Shown here in pieces: positions 1-8,557 of a stretch of 64,000 nucleotides of DNA. The notes under the pieces were generated by a model, which was not told the DNA's origin, did no database searches, and worked only from the letters and a program-made list of their open reading frames with translations. Position 1 is the first letter of the stretch, and the number at the start of each line of letters is the position of its first letter. This DNA comes from Variovorax paradoxus (GTDB taxonomy: Bacteria; Pseudomonadota; Gammaproteobacteria; Burkholderiales; Burkholderiaceae_C), in contig NZ_CP045644.1 of assembly GCF_009498455.1 (NCBI RefSeq), positions 2,607,001 to 2,671,000 of the forward strand. Direction: 5' to 3'. The position numbers were made by a program, and so were the translations under genes.

Positions 1-586
1 CGATGTCGGCCTGGCGCACGGCCGCTTCGAGGTCGGCGTCGACTGCTTGTGCATTCCAGCCTTCGGCACGCCATTGCTCGGCGAGCGCCTCGGCGCCTTC
101 GGGCCGGTGGTTCCACACCCACACCTCGTCGATGGGGCGCACGCTCGCGTGCGCGGCGGGCAGCATGCGCGCGATGCGGCCGGTGCCCAGCACCAGCAGC
201 TTGCGCGCATCGGCGCGGGCCAGGAACGAAGCGCCGAGCGCCGACGCGGCGGCCGTGCGCCGCGCGGTAATCTCGTTGCCATCCATCATCGCCAGCGGCA
301 CGCCGGTGCGCGCGTCGTACAGCACGTAGGTCGCGTGCAGCCCGGGCAGGCCGCGCGCGCCGTTGCCCGGAAAGATGTTGATCGTCTTGATGCCCAGAAA
401 GCCCGCATCGCTCCACGCCGGCATGATCAGCACCGTGCCGCGCGTGGCCGCGTCGCCGCCGGTCTCGATGCTGTGCACATGGCGCGGCGGCACCTGCGCC
501 TCGGCCGCGAACGCGGCGCGCAGCGCGGGCACGAGCCGCTCGAAGCGGAGGGGTGCGCCGGTGGCGGCTTCGTCGAAATGTTTCAT
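1..586 (-). CDS. Ornithine cyclodeaminase / mu-crystallin family protein (3' end outside window)
   Basis: The minus-strand frame starts at the ATG at 584-586 and runs off the left edge, leaving about 195 residues. The N-terminal part reads like the family: a substrate-side segment with GTVLIMPAW and an FLGIKTINIFPGN stretch, followed by a Rossmann-like segment with LVLGTGRIARMLPAA for NAD(P) binding. Family members convert ornithine to proline or reduce ketimines and imines; the substrate cannot be told from this part. It is the last gene visible of an operon running from rtcR, and its ATG overlaps the TGA of a 28-codon ORF by 4 nt, which implies translational coupling. The C-terminal half was not seen. 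Confidence 0.85.
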   Translation of the reverse strand, partial: MKHFDEAATGAPLRFERLVPALRAAFAAEAQVPPRHVHSIETGGDAATRGTVLIMPAWSDAGFLGIKTINIFPGNGARGLPGLHATYVLYDARTGVPLAMMDGNEITARRTAAASALGASFLARADARKLLVLGTGRIARMLPAAHASVRPIDEVWVWNHRPEGAEALAEQWRAEGWNAQAVDADLEAAVRQADI

Positions 587-669
587 GGGCGAGAAGGCAG
601 CGCCGGGGCGCTGTCGAAGAAGGTGGTGAGGGCTTGCCGGTAGCGCGTGGATGTTGCGGTGCCAGTCAT
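583..669 (-). CDS. 28-residue ORF coupled by ATGA overlaps at both ends
   Basis: A very short frame of 28 residues, Thr/Ser-rich at the start with a short [12 protein letters not shown] tail. It resembles no family I know. Its ATG (667-669) overlaps the TGA of the exonuclease gene, and its own TGA (583-585) overlaps the ATG of the cyclodeaminase. The 2H phosphoesterase and exonuclease genes upstream are joined the same way, so four consecutive frames are linked by 4-nt ATGA junctions. That arrangement is the only support for translation. It may be a coupling or leader peptide that keeps ribosomes moving into the cyclodeaminase gene, or the remnant of a longer gene. Confidence 0.45.
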   Translation of the reverse strand: MTGTATSTRYRQALTTFFDSAPALPSRP

Positions 670-1238
670 GCCTGCGGTCCGCCGGCCCGCCGGCTTTCGG
701 CAAGCATGTTGCAGAAGAGCGCGCCTTGCTCGATGGCGTCGTCCAGCGCCACGTGCGTGTGCGGCAACCCGGCGTCGAACCAGCGGCGCGGCATCGCGCG
801 CTTGGTGCTGTCGCGGTAGCCGGTCTTCAGCAGCGCCATCGCGAAGCTCTTCATGTCGAGCGCCGAATGGCTGAACGGGCTCTCGCCCGCAAAGCGCATC
901 AGGTACCAGTAGACGAACAGGAAGTCGAAGCCCGCCGGGTACGCCACGAACACCGGTCGCGCCTTCAGGCCCTTGAGCCACGCGACGTAGTTCTTCATGG
1001 CATGCGTCGGGTCCTGCAGGTCGGTGCGGCACGCGGCCCAGGCCTCGGGCTGGGTCTGCCACCAGGCAGTAGTCTTCGGGTCGGCCTCGGCGCCGGGCAG
1101 CGTGTGCAGGTTGGCGCTGAAGGTGGACACCAGTTGCTTGTCGGCCGTGTAGGCGGCCGAGCCGAAGCTGAGCATCGAGTGCGGGCCGGGGATGGGGCCG
1201 TCGGTTTCGACGTCGGTGCTGATGTAGATCTCGGTCAT
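666..1238 (-). CDS. DEDDh-type 3'-5' exonuclease
   Basis: 190 residues if started at the ATG 1236-1238, which overlaps the stop of the upstream gene. The protein opens with STDVETDGP, where D9 and E11 are the first metal-binding acids. D105 in GFDFLF and the H162-x4-D167 pair complete a DEDDh set of the DnaQ/RNase T fold. It is a stand-alone domain, so it probably trims RNA or single-stranded DNA ends rather than proofreading. Its position in the rtcR operon, directly after a 2H phosphoesterase, points to RNA 3'-end processing; this is inference from context. A longer frame begins at 1292 but would bury the coupled start. Confidence 0.8.
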   Translation of the reverse strand: MTEIYISTDVETDGPIPGPHSMLSFGSAAYTADKQLVSTFSANLHTLPGAEADPKTTAWWQTQPEAWAACRTDLQDPTHAMKNYVAWLKGLKARPVFVAYPAGFDFLFVYWYLMRFAGESPFSHSALDMKSFAMALLKTGYRDSTKRAMPRRWFDAGLPHTHVALDDAIEQGALFCNMLAESRRAGGPQA

Positions 1239-1774
1239 GGGCGAAGGATCGTCGCGGGGTCCGCGAGCGGGAAGACGTGCATGTCCACCCACTGCCCCGA
1301 CGCGTTCTCGATGAGCGCGATCTCTGTGCAGCGCGCCTGCACTGGCCCCGACGCAAGCAGCCGCGCCTGCAGCTCAACGGCCGTCTCCTGCGCATGCAGC
1401 GCGTTGCCATGCGCCACCGACAGATGCGGAACGATGTCGTCATGCAGGCCGTCGTACGGGGGGAACTCGGGAAACTCCTTCACCAGCGCACGCGTCATCT
1501 CGATGAACGGCGCGGCGGGCTCCGGTGCCAGGTAGGCGGTCTCGGGAAAGCGTCCGACCTTGCCGAGCACAAAGGTGAACGACGCCGTGCGTTGCAGCAC
1601 GCGCCGCGCGCGGGCGAGCACCTCGTCGGTGATCAGCGCGGGGTCCATGAAGGGCACGAGCAGCGTGATGTGGGCGGGCACGCCGAGCGCCACGGTGGGG
1701 TCGAAACGGCGGCGAAGGTCAGCGGCGATGGGTTCGGCCGCGGGGACCTTCACAACGAATGCGGAGATGGGCAT
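1235..1774 (-). CDS. 2'-5' RNA ligase / 2H phosphoesterase family protein
   Basis: 179 residues. Two HxT/S motifs, H35-x-T37 in [10 protein letters not shown] and H117-x-S119 in PHLSVAHG, are the paired catalytic signature of the 2H superfamily (LigT/ThpR). These enzymes open 2',3'-cyclic phosphates to 2'-phosphates or join 2'-5' ends. The gene lies 23 nt after rtcR on the same strand and its TGA overlaps the exonuclease ATG. Because RtcB uses and RtcA makes 2',3'-cyclic phosphate ends, a cyclic phosphodiesterase co-expressed with the regulator is chemically meaningful. The start at MPISAF follows the usual family N-terminus; the frame stays open to 1954 only through overlap with rtcR. Confidence 0.82.
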   Translation of the reverse strand: MPISAFVVKVPAAEPIAADLRRRFDPTVALGVPAHITLLVPFMDPALITDEVLARARRVLQRTASFTFVLGKVGRFPETAYLAPEPAAPFIEMTRALVKEFPEFPPYDGLHDDIVPHLSVAHGNALHAQETAVELQARLLASGPVQARCTEIALIENASGQWVDMHVFPLADPATILRP

Positions 1775-1797
1775 CGGGCGGAGGATAGCCCACGCCC

Positions 1798-3417
<1,620 letters not shown>

Positions 3418-3434
3418 GGATAAAAGACTAGCTA

Positions 3435-3448
3435 AATTTCTAGAAATT
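3435..3448. promoter_or_regulatory. Perfect 14-bp palindrome, candidate RtcR enhancer site
   Basis: AATTTCTAGAAATT is a perfect inverted repeat in an A+T-rich patch that stands out in GC-rich DNA. It lies 18 bp upstream of the rtcR start codon and roughly 116-130 bp upstream of the sigma54 promoter. That is the usual enhancer distance, so one site could serve both autoregulation and activation of the rtc operon. RtcR binding is inference. Confidence 0.5.
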
Positions 3449-3563
3449 ATCGGAATGCTAGCAAGGGATGGGCGCCGTGTCACACGGAGCGAAGAAGAAA
3501 TTTCCCTTGCCGGTCAATGACTTGCGTCGTCGTCGCCCTGTTTTCTGCCGGCGTGCGACCAAG

Positions 3564-3580
3564 TTGGCACGCTCGCTGCA
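3564..3580 (+). promoter_or_regulatory. Sigma54 (-24/-12) promoter of the rtc operon
   Basis: TTGGCACGCTCGCTGCA matches the sigma54 consensus TGGCACG-N4-TTGCA at every position except one T to C in the -12 block. The GG and GC elements have the correct 10-bp spacing. The expected transcription start is near 3591, which leaves an unusually long leader of about 520 nt before the first gene. It is divergent from rtcR, a sigma54 activator, as in other rtc systems. Confidence 0.85.
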
Positions 3581-3590
3581 ATAGAGAAAG

Positions 3591-3823
3591 GGTCCGGATG
3601 CAGTTCATCCGCTCCCAGGTGCCGCATCACAGCGGCCCGGTGCCGCAGGCCAGACCTGTTCTTGGGTCCGCGGTATGCCGCTGTTGAACTGCGTTGGTCA
3701 CTGGACTCGTTCCAGTCTGCTCATGGTGGAGCACCGTGCTAACCACGCGGCGTGGCGGGTTCGATTCCCGCAAACAACCTTCGGCGGTGTTCGCACCGCC
3801 GCTTTGATGGGGGCGAAAGCCCC
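3591..3823 (+). ncRNA. Structured rtc leader with a tRNA-like domain (YrlA-like candidate)
   Basis: From the predicted start the leader folds into a 6-bp hairpin (3595-3611), a 5-bp hairpin (3621-3636) enclosed by CAGGT/ACCTG (3616-3620 with 3654-3658), and a 6-bp hairpin (3700-3716). A tRNA-like series follows: D-arm GCTC-ATGGTG-GAGC (3719-3732) with the loop GG; a 5-bp anticodon-like arm with 7-nt loop CTAACCA (3734-3750); a 4-nt variable loop; and a canonical T-arm GCGGG-TTCGATT-CCCGC (3755-3771). No 7-bp acceptor stem or CCA is present; only GTTG (3693-3696) can pair with CAAC (3775-3778). An 8-bp UUCG-capped stem (3783-3802) and a 5-bp GAAA-capped stem (3810-3823) follow. Some rtc operons elsewhere encode tRNA-mimicking Y-like RNAs, so this may be one. 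No Ro60 gene is in the window. The 3' end is a guess. Confidence 0.65.
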
Positions 3824-4110
3824 ACCGCCCCGGCACACCGGAGCGAGGCGCAGGGCAGGGCTCGGCCGAGCGACACCGTGCCAGTGCAGGCGGCTTGCGC
3901 ATCGCGCGTTCTGCAAGGAACCACATGCAGCCATCGACGCAGAAGGAGGCGATGGCGCAGCCACCGCACCGACCCGTCGAGCGCTGTACTGCTTACCTCG
4001 CAAACCACGGTGCCCGCCGCCTGCCCTTCGTGGGCCCCTATGCCTGATATTGAAACGTAGACGAACAACAAACGACAACCGCAACGAAGAAGAAGAGAGA
4101 GGAAGAAAAA
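3824..4110 (+). other. Remainder of the rtc leader, no gene recognised
   Basis: About 290 nt between the structured RNA and the slipin start. I see a 12-nt palindrome (GCTCGGCCGAGC near 3860) and no convincing coding frame or intrinsic terminator. The last 30 nt become purine-rich (AGAAGAAGAGAGAGG) and supply the ribosome binding region for the slipin gene. Several other genes here have similar A/G-rich leaders. Confidence 0.5.
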
Positions 4111-5262
4111 ATGCTGGGATTCACCCCCTTCACCGTGAAGAAGAACGAGCGCGTGCTGCTGCTGCGCAATGGCGACTTCGATGGCCTCTATGCCGCTGGC
4201 AAGTACCGCGTGTTCACGGGTTTCGACACCGTGCAGCTCGAGCGCTTCTCGCTGGCCGAGCCGGCCTTCGAGCACGAGCTGGCCGACTACTTCCTGGCGC
4301 GTGAGCCGCAGCTGGTGCAGCGCGAGTTCGTGCAGGTGTCGCTGGGCGAGACCGAGGTCGGCCTGCGCCATGAAGACGGCGTGCTGGTGCAGATCCTGCC
4401 GCCCGCCACCCGCAAGCTCTACTGGCGCGGCCTGCGCGAGCAGCGCGTCGACGTGATCGACGTGGCCGCCGATGCACGCCTGCCGGCCGAGCTGCTGGCC
4501 AAGCTGCAGAGCGTGGCGCTGCGCCCGCGTGCGGTGCAGGGGCTCGAAGGCGTGCTGCTGGTGCAGGTACCCGAGTTCCACGCCGGCGTGCTCACGCTCG
4601 AAGGCCAGATGCAGGCGCTGCTGCCGCCGGGCAACCACGGCTTCTGGCGCTTCAACCGGCAGGTGGCCGTGACGAGCGTGGACCTGCGTTCGCAGATCGC
4701 CGAAGTGAGCGGCCAGGAAATACTCACCCGCGACAAGGTGGGGCTGCGGCTCAACCTGTCGGCGGTGTGGCGATTTGCCGATGTGCGGCACGCCCTGGCG
4801 CAGATGCCAAAGCCGGCCGAGCATGTGTACCGCGAGCTGCAGTTCGGCCTGCGCGCGGCGGTGGGCGAGCAGACGCTCGACGCCCTGCTGGAGAACAAGT
4901 CCGCCATTGACCAGACGGTGCTGGCGCAGGTGCGTGAGCGGCTCGAGGGTTCGGGCCTGGTGCTGGAGAGCGTGGGCGTGAAGGACATCATCCTGCCGGG
5001 CGAGATGAAGACCATCCTCGCGCAGGTGGTGGAGGCCGAGAAGTCGGCCCAGGCCAACGTGATCCGCCGCCGCGAAGAAACCGCGGCCACGCGCTCGCTG
5101 CTGAACACCGCGAAGGTGATGGAGGGCAACCCCGTCGCCTTGCGCATGAAGGAGCTCGAGACGCTGGAACGCGTGGCCGAACGCATCGACAAGATCTCGG
5201 TGATCGGCGGCCTGGACCAGGTGCTCAACGGACTCGTGACGCTGCGGCCGAACGGTTCCTGA
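4111..5262 (+). CDS. Slipin family SPFH/Band-7 protein
   Basis: 383 residues. The central part carries the SPFH/Band-7 domain, including VTSVDLRSQIAEVSGQEILTRDKVGLRLNLSAVWR around residues 190-230. An alpha-helical Glu/Arg-rich tail near 300-360 (VVEAEKSAQANVIRRREE) is typical of flotillin-stomatin proteins and mediates oligomer assembly. No strong N-terminal membrane helix is visible, so membrane contact would be peripheral. It is the first gene of the sigma54-driven operon, 48 nt before rtcB. Slipin genes occur in other rtc operons, where their role is not established; a scaffold for RNA repair or for sensing membrane-linked damage is speculation. Confidence 0.85.
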   Translation: MLGFTPFTVKKNERVLLLRNGDFDGLYAAGKYRVFTGFDTVQLERFSLAEPAFEHELADYFLAREPQLVQREFVQVSLGETEVGLRHEDGVLVQILPPATRKLYWRGLREQRVDVIDVAADARLPAELLAKLQSVALRPRAVQGLEGVLLVQVPEFHAGVLTLEGQMQALLPPGNHGFWRFNRQVAVTSVDLRSQIAEVSGQEILTRDKVGLRLNLSAVWRFADVRHALAQMPKPAEHVYRELQFGLRAAVGEQTLDALLENKSAIDQTVLAQVRERLEGSGLVLESVGVKDIILPGEMKTILAQVVEAEKSAQANVIRRREETAATRSLLNTAKVMEGNPVALRMKELETLERVAERIDKISVIGGLDQVLNGLVTLRPNGS

Positions 5263-5310
5263 GTGCTGAAAGAATGAAACTCGGAGAGAGAGAAAGAGAA
5301 GGAAAGAAAA

Positions 5311-6540
5311 ATGGAACAGAAGACGAACTACAAGCTGCATGAAGTCGCCAACGGCGTCCCCGTGAAGATGTGGACCAACGGCGTGCCCGTGGAAGACGAG
5401 GCGCAGAAGCAGCTCGAGAACGCCGCGCGCCTGCCCATCGTGTTCAAGCACATCGCGGCCATGCCCGACGTGCACTACGGCATCGGTGCGACCGTGGGTT
5501 CGGTGATCCCGACCTTCAAGGCCATCATCCCCGCCGCGGTCGGCGTGGACATCGGCTGCGGAATGATGGCCTGCAAGACCACGCTCAACGCACGCGACCT
5601 GCCCGACAACCTGGGCCCGCTGCGTTCGGCGATCGAGAAGGCCGTGCCGCACGGAAGCAACCCCAAGCGCATGGGCCGCGACAAGGGTTCGTGGGAAACG
5701 CCGCCCGATGAAACCGACGCCGCCTGGGCGAAGCTGGTGGACGAGTTCGATGCCATCTGCGAGGACTACCCGCGCATCAAGAACACGAACAACCACAAGC
5801 ACCTGGGAACGCTGGGTACCGGCAACCATTTCATCGAGGTGTGCCTCGATGAAGCGGGCGCCGTGTGGTTCATGCTGCACTCGGGTTCGCGTGGCGTGGG
5901 CAATGCCATCGGTACGCACTTCATCGAACTCGCGAAGAAGGACGCGCAGCTGCACCAGCGCAACCTGCCCGATCAGGACCTGGCGTACTTCGAGGAAGGC
6001 GCCCAGTACTTCGGTGACTACGTGCGTGCCGTGGGATGGGCCCAGAAGTTCGCACGGGCGAACCGCGAAGTGATGATGCAGCGCGTGGTCGCGGCCGCGC
6101 GCAAGGTCATCACCAAGCCTTTCGAGGCGCACGTGGAAGCGGTGAACTGCCACCACAACTACGTGAGCCGAGAGACGCACTTCGGGCAAGACGTGCTCGT
6201 GACCCGCAAGGGTGCGGTGAGCGCCAAGCTCGGCGAGCTGGGGATCATCCCCGGCAGCATGGGCGCCAAGAGCTACATCGTGCGCGGCAAGGGAAACCCC
6301 GAGAGCTTCATGAGCTGCAGCCACGGCGCGGGCCGGACGATGAGCCGGACGAAGGCGAAGAAACTCTTCACCGTCGCCGACCAGATCGCCGCGACCGAAG
6401 GCGTCGAATGCCGCAAGGACGCCGACGTGATCGACGAGATCCCGATGGCCTACAAGGACATCGACGCGGTGATGGATGCGCAGAAGGACCTGGTGGAGGT
6501 GGTTTACACGCTCAAGCAGGTTGTTTGCGTGAAGGGTTAG
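5311..6540 (+). CDS. rtcB: RtcB, 3'-phosphate/5'-hydroxyl RNA ligase
   Basis: 409 residues, the usual RtcB length. RtcB joins RNA 2',3'-cyclic-phosphate or 3'-phosphate ends to 5'-OH ends using GTP and manganese. The metal and nucleotide residues are visible: D80 and C83 in VGVDIGCGM, H173 in GTGNHFIEV, H190 in MLHSGSRG, H281 in NCHHNYVSRETH, and the guanylated histidine H338 in SCSHGAGRTMSR. GSMGAKSY and the GKGN loop are intact, so the enzyme should be active. The start has a purine-rich ribosome binding stretch (AAGGAAAG). The gene sits between slipin and the zinc-ribbon gene. Confidence 0.97.
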   Translation: MEQKTNYKLHEVANGVPVKMWTNGVPVEDEAQKQLENAARLPIVFKHIAAMPDVHYGIGATVGSVIPTFKAIIPAAVGVDIGCGMMACKTTLNARDLPDNLGPLRSAIEKAVPHGSNPKRMGRDKGSWETPPDETDAAWAKLVDEFDAICEDYPRIKNTNNHKHLGTLGTGNHFIEVCLDEAGAVWFMLHSGSRGVGNAIGTHFIELAKKDAQLHQRNLPDQDLAYFEEGAQYFGDYVRAVGWAQKFARANREVMMQRVVAAARKVITKPFEAHVEAVNCHHNYVSRETHFGQDVLVTRKGAVSAKLGELGIIPGSMGAKSYIVRGKGNPESFMSCSHGAGRTMSRTKAKKLFTVADQIAATEGVECRKDADVIDEIPMAYKDIDAVMDAQKDLVEVVYTLKQVVCVKG

Positions 6541-6589
6541 TCAAAGGCCGTTGGCGTGTGCCCCGGCCGATCGTTGGAGAAACAAGGCC

Positions 6590-6943
6590 ATGAAAAGCAA
6601 CAAACAACGCCGCGCCGAGATCAAGGCGCACCGCCTCGACCGCGCCGCGCGCGCCGTGGCATTGCAGCAGCGCCAGGCCGATGCACGCCTGCTGCGTGCC
6701 GAAGGCATGGTCGCTGCTGATACGGCCTTGCTGGCCGCGCACAACAACACCTACGGTCCGCTGCCCACCTTCTACGTCGACAAGGCGTTCACCTGCCGCG
6801 ACTGCGGCGCGCTGGAGGTGTGGACGGCCAAGCAGCAGAAGTGGTGGTACGAGGTGGCGCTCGGCAGCATCCACAGCACGGCGGTGCGCTGTCGTGCATG
6901 CCGGCTCGGAACGCCGCGAACAAGAACAACGACCAACGACTGA
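6590..6943 (+). CDS. Zinc-ribbon domain protein of the rtc operon
   Basis: 117 residues from the ATG at 6590; an in-frame ATG at 6551 would add 13 residues without a better ribosome site. The first 45 residues are a basic, helical segment rich in Arg, Lys and Ala. The C-terminal half has C69-x2-C72 and C101-x2-C104 around a WTAKQQKWWYEVA core, a treble-clef or zinc-ribbon arrangement seen in small proteins of the probable-zinc-ribbon family. It lies between rtcB and rtcA with short gaps and should be co-transcribed. A basic helix plus a zinc ribbon suggests nucleic-acid binding, but no function is established. Confidence 0.75.
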   Translation: MKSNKQRRAEIKAHRLDRAARAVALQQRQADARLLRAEGMVAADTALLAAHNNTYGPLPTFYVDKAFTCRDCGALEVWTAKQQKWWYEVALGSIHSTAVRCRACRLGTPRTRTTTND

Positions 6944-6966
6944 ACAAGAAAGAAAGACGTGTCCCG

Positions 6967-8073
6967 ATGACGGAAGCACAAGAAGAACAACGAGCGCTCG
7001 ATGCCGTCGAACTCGACGGCTCCCAAGGCGAAGGCGGTGGCCAGATCCTGCGCACCGGCCTCGCGCTGTCGATGGTCACGGGCCGGCCGCTCACCATCGC
7101 GAAGATCCGCGCGGGCCGCGCGAAGCCGGGCCTGATGCGCCAGCACCTGGCGTGCGTGCATGCGGCCGCGGAGATCAGCGGCGCGCAGGTCGACGGTGCC
7201 GAGCTGGGTTCGCAGTCGCTGCGCTTCGTGCCGGGACCGGTGCGCGCGGGCGACTACCGCTTCGCGATCGCCGGCGCGGGCAGTTGCATGCTGGTGCTGC
7301 AGACCGTGCTGCCGCCGCTGCTGCTGCAACCCGCGGGCCAGGTCAGCCGGCTGCGGCTGAGCGGTGGCACGCACAACCCGATGGCGCCGCCGTTCCATTT
7401 TCTGGAGCGTGCGTTCGCGCCGCTGGTGCGTCGCCTCGGCGGCGACCTGCAACTGGTGCTGCGCCGTTGCGGCTTCTATCCGGCCGGTGGCGGCGAGGTC
7501 GACGCGACGATCGTGCCGGCGGTGGAGGGTGCGCGGCTGCAAGCGTTTGATCTGCTCTCGCGCGGCGAACTGCTGGCGGGCCATGCCGAGTGCCTGGCGC
7601 CCGGCCTGCCGCGCCATGTGGCGGCGCGCGAACTCGAAACGGTGGGTGCGGCGATGGGCTGGTCGGCGGAAGCTGAGCAACTGCGCACGGTGCCGACGCG
7701 CCAGAACGAGGGCCCGGGCAATGCGCTGCTGGTGACGCTGGCCTACGCGCACCTCACCGAGGTGTTCACGGCCTTCGGCGAGAAGACGCTGAGCGCGGAG
7801 CAGGTGGCGCACGGTCTCGTGAAAGAGGTGCGCGCGTTCCAGAAGCACGAGGACGCGGCCGTGGGGCCGCACCTGGCCGATCAGCTCGCGCTGCTGCTGG
7901 CGCTCGCGGTGTTCCGGCAACCGGGGCAGTCGGGCGCGTTCACCTGCAGCGAAGTGACGCCGCACACGCGCACGAACTGCGAGGTGATCGAGCGCTTTCT
8001 GCCGGTGCGCTTCACGATCACCGAAGAAGCTGCGGGCCCGCGCGCGGCGCGGGTGCAGGTGGTGGCGTCGTGA
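6967..8073 (+). CDS. rtcA: RtcA, RNA 3'-terminal phosphate cyclase
   Basis: 368 residues from the ATG 6967-6969, a little longer than the roughly 340-residue family norm because of a short acidic N-terminal extension. RtcA uses ATP to convert RNA 3'-phosphates into 2',3'-cyclic phosphates. The N-terminal signature DGSQGEGGGQILRTGLALS is intact, and the adenylated histidine is H302 in GPHLADQL near the C-terminus. SGGTHNPMAPPFHF and FYPAGGGEV are also typical. It is the last gene of the slipin-rtcB-zinc ribbon-rtcA operon and converges on the DUF4148-type gene with only 4 nt between stops. The frame stays open upstream to 6820, but that part overlaps the zinc-ribbon gene. Confidence 0.96.
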   Translation: MTEAQEEQRALDAVELDGSQGEGGGQILRTGLALSMVTGRPLTIAKIRAGRAKPGLMRQHLACVHAAAEISGAQVDGAELGSQSLRFVPGPVRAGDYRFAIAGAGSCMLVLQTVLPPLLLQPAGQVSRLRLSGGTHNPMAPPFHFLERAFAPLVRRLGGDLQLVLRRCGFYPAGGGEVDATIVPAVEGARLQAFDLLSRGELLAGHAECLAPGLPRHVAARELETVGAAMGWSAEAEQLRTVPTRQNEGPGNALLVTLAYAHLTEVFTAFGEKTLSAEQVAHGLVKEVRAFQKHEDAAVGPHLADQLALLLALAVFRQPGQSGAFTCSEVTPHTRTNCEVIERFLPVRFTITEEAAGPRAARVQVVAS

Positions 8074-8077
8074 AGGC

Positions 8078-8437
8078 TTACAGGCCGGCCTGGCGCGTGA
8101 AGCTCACGGCCGGCTTCTTGTAGGCGGAGGGCACTTCGTCGCGGTAGAAGGCGCGGCGGTCCAGGCTCTGCAGCGGGTTGTGGGCGGCGGCCACGGCCTG
8201 GTCGCGCACGGCCTGGCGGTCGAGCGTGGAGGTCACGGCGACGGTGCCTTCGGCAGCGGCGTCCGAGTATTCATTGCCATTGCGCGCAGCGGCAACGGCT
8301 TCGGTGCGCACGTCGGCACGGCTGGCGGCCGAGGTGAGGGCGTGCACGCCTTCGTAGGTTTCGGCGTGGGCCGCACCGGCGGTGCCCAGCAGGGCGAAAG
8401 CGGCGGCGGAAATGGCGAGGAGTTGCTTGCTGTTCAT
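8078..8437 (-). CDS. DUF4148-like small secreted protein
   Basis: 119 residues with a clear Sec signal peptide (MNSKQLLAISAAAFALLG, cleavage after AHA near residue 25). The mature part repeats an Ala-rich pattern: SRADVRTEAVAAARNG and later DRQAVRDQAVAAAHNP, with the R-x-x-V-x-x-A-x-A spacing seen in small periplasmic proteins of Burkholderiales. Such proteins are sometimes mislabelled as helicases, and nothing here supports that. A 14-bp palindrome lies 85 bp upstream of the start and recurs at the same distance before the doxX-like gene. Function unknown. Confidence 0.7.
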   Translation of the reverse strand: MNSKQLLAISAAAFALLGTAGAAHAETYEGVHALTSAASRADVRTEAVAAARNGNEYSDAAAEGTVAVTSTLDRQAVRDQAVAAAHNPLQSLDRRAFYRDEVPSAYKKPAVSFTRQAGL

Positions 8438-8521
8438 GATGCGTTTTCCCTTGAGTCTGTGGGCGGCGGACAGTCGTCGTTGCCACAGGCTGCAGTGTGA
8501 AACCGCATCACGGAAGGCGCT

Positions 8522-8535
8522 GTGCGTTTGCGCAC
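8522..8535 (-). promoter_or_regulatory. 14-bp inverted repeat upstream of the DUF4148-like gene
   Basis: GTGCG-TTTG-CGCAC, 85 bp upstream of the start codon at 8437. A near-identical copy is found 87 bp upstream of the doxX-like gene at 11538-11551. The equal placement suggests one DNA-binding regulator controls both genes. The regulator is not identifiable from this window. Confidence 0.5.
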
Positions 8536-8557
8536 CGAATCCGACAGGTGACGGCGC

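Noticed and set aside
3693..3778. A functional tRNA gene with an AAC anticodon
   Set aside because: The D-, anticodon- and T-arms look real, but there is no 7-bp acceptor stem, position 37 would be C and no CCA follows. A tRNA mimic is more consistent.
3739..6324. 861-codon open frame on the minus strand across slipin and rtcB
   Set aside because: It is antisense to two well-recognised genes and is His/Arg/Leu/Val-rich without any domain, a typical by-product of GC-rich codon use.
8078..8437. Naming the DUF4148-like protein as an SNF2 helicase, a label I recall for similar proteins
   Set aside because: It has 119 residues, a signal peptide and no helicase motifs.
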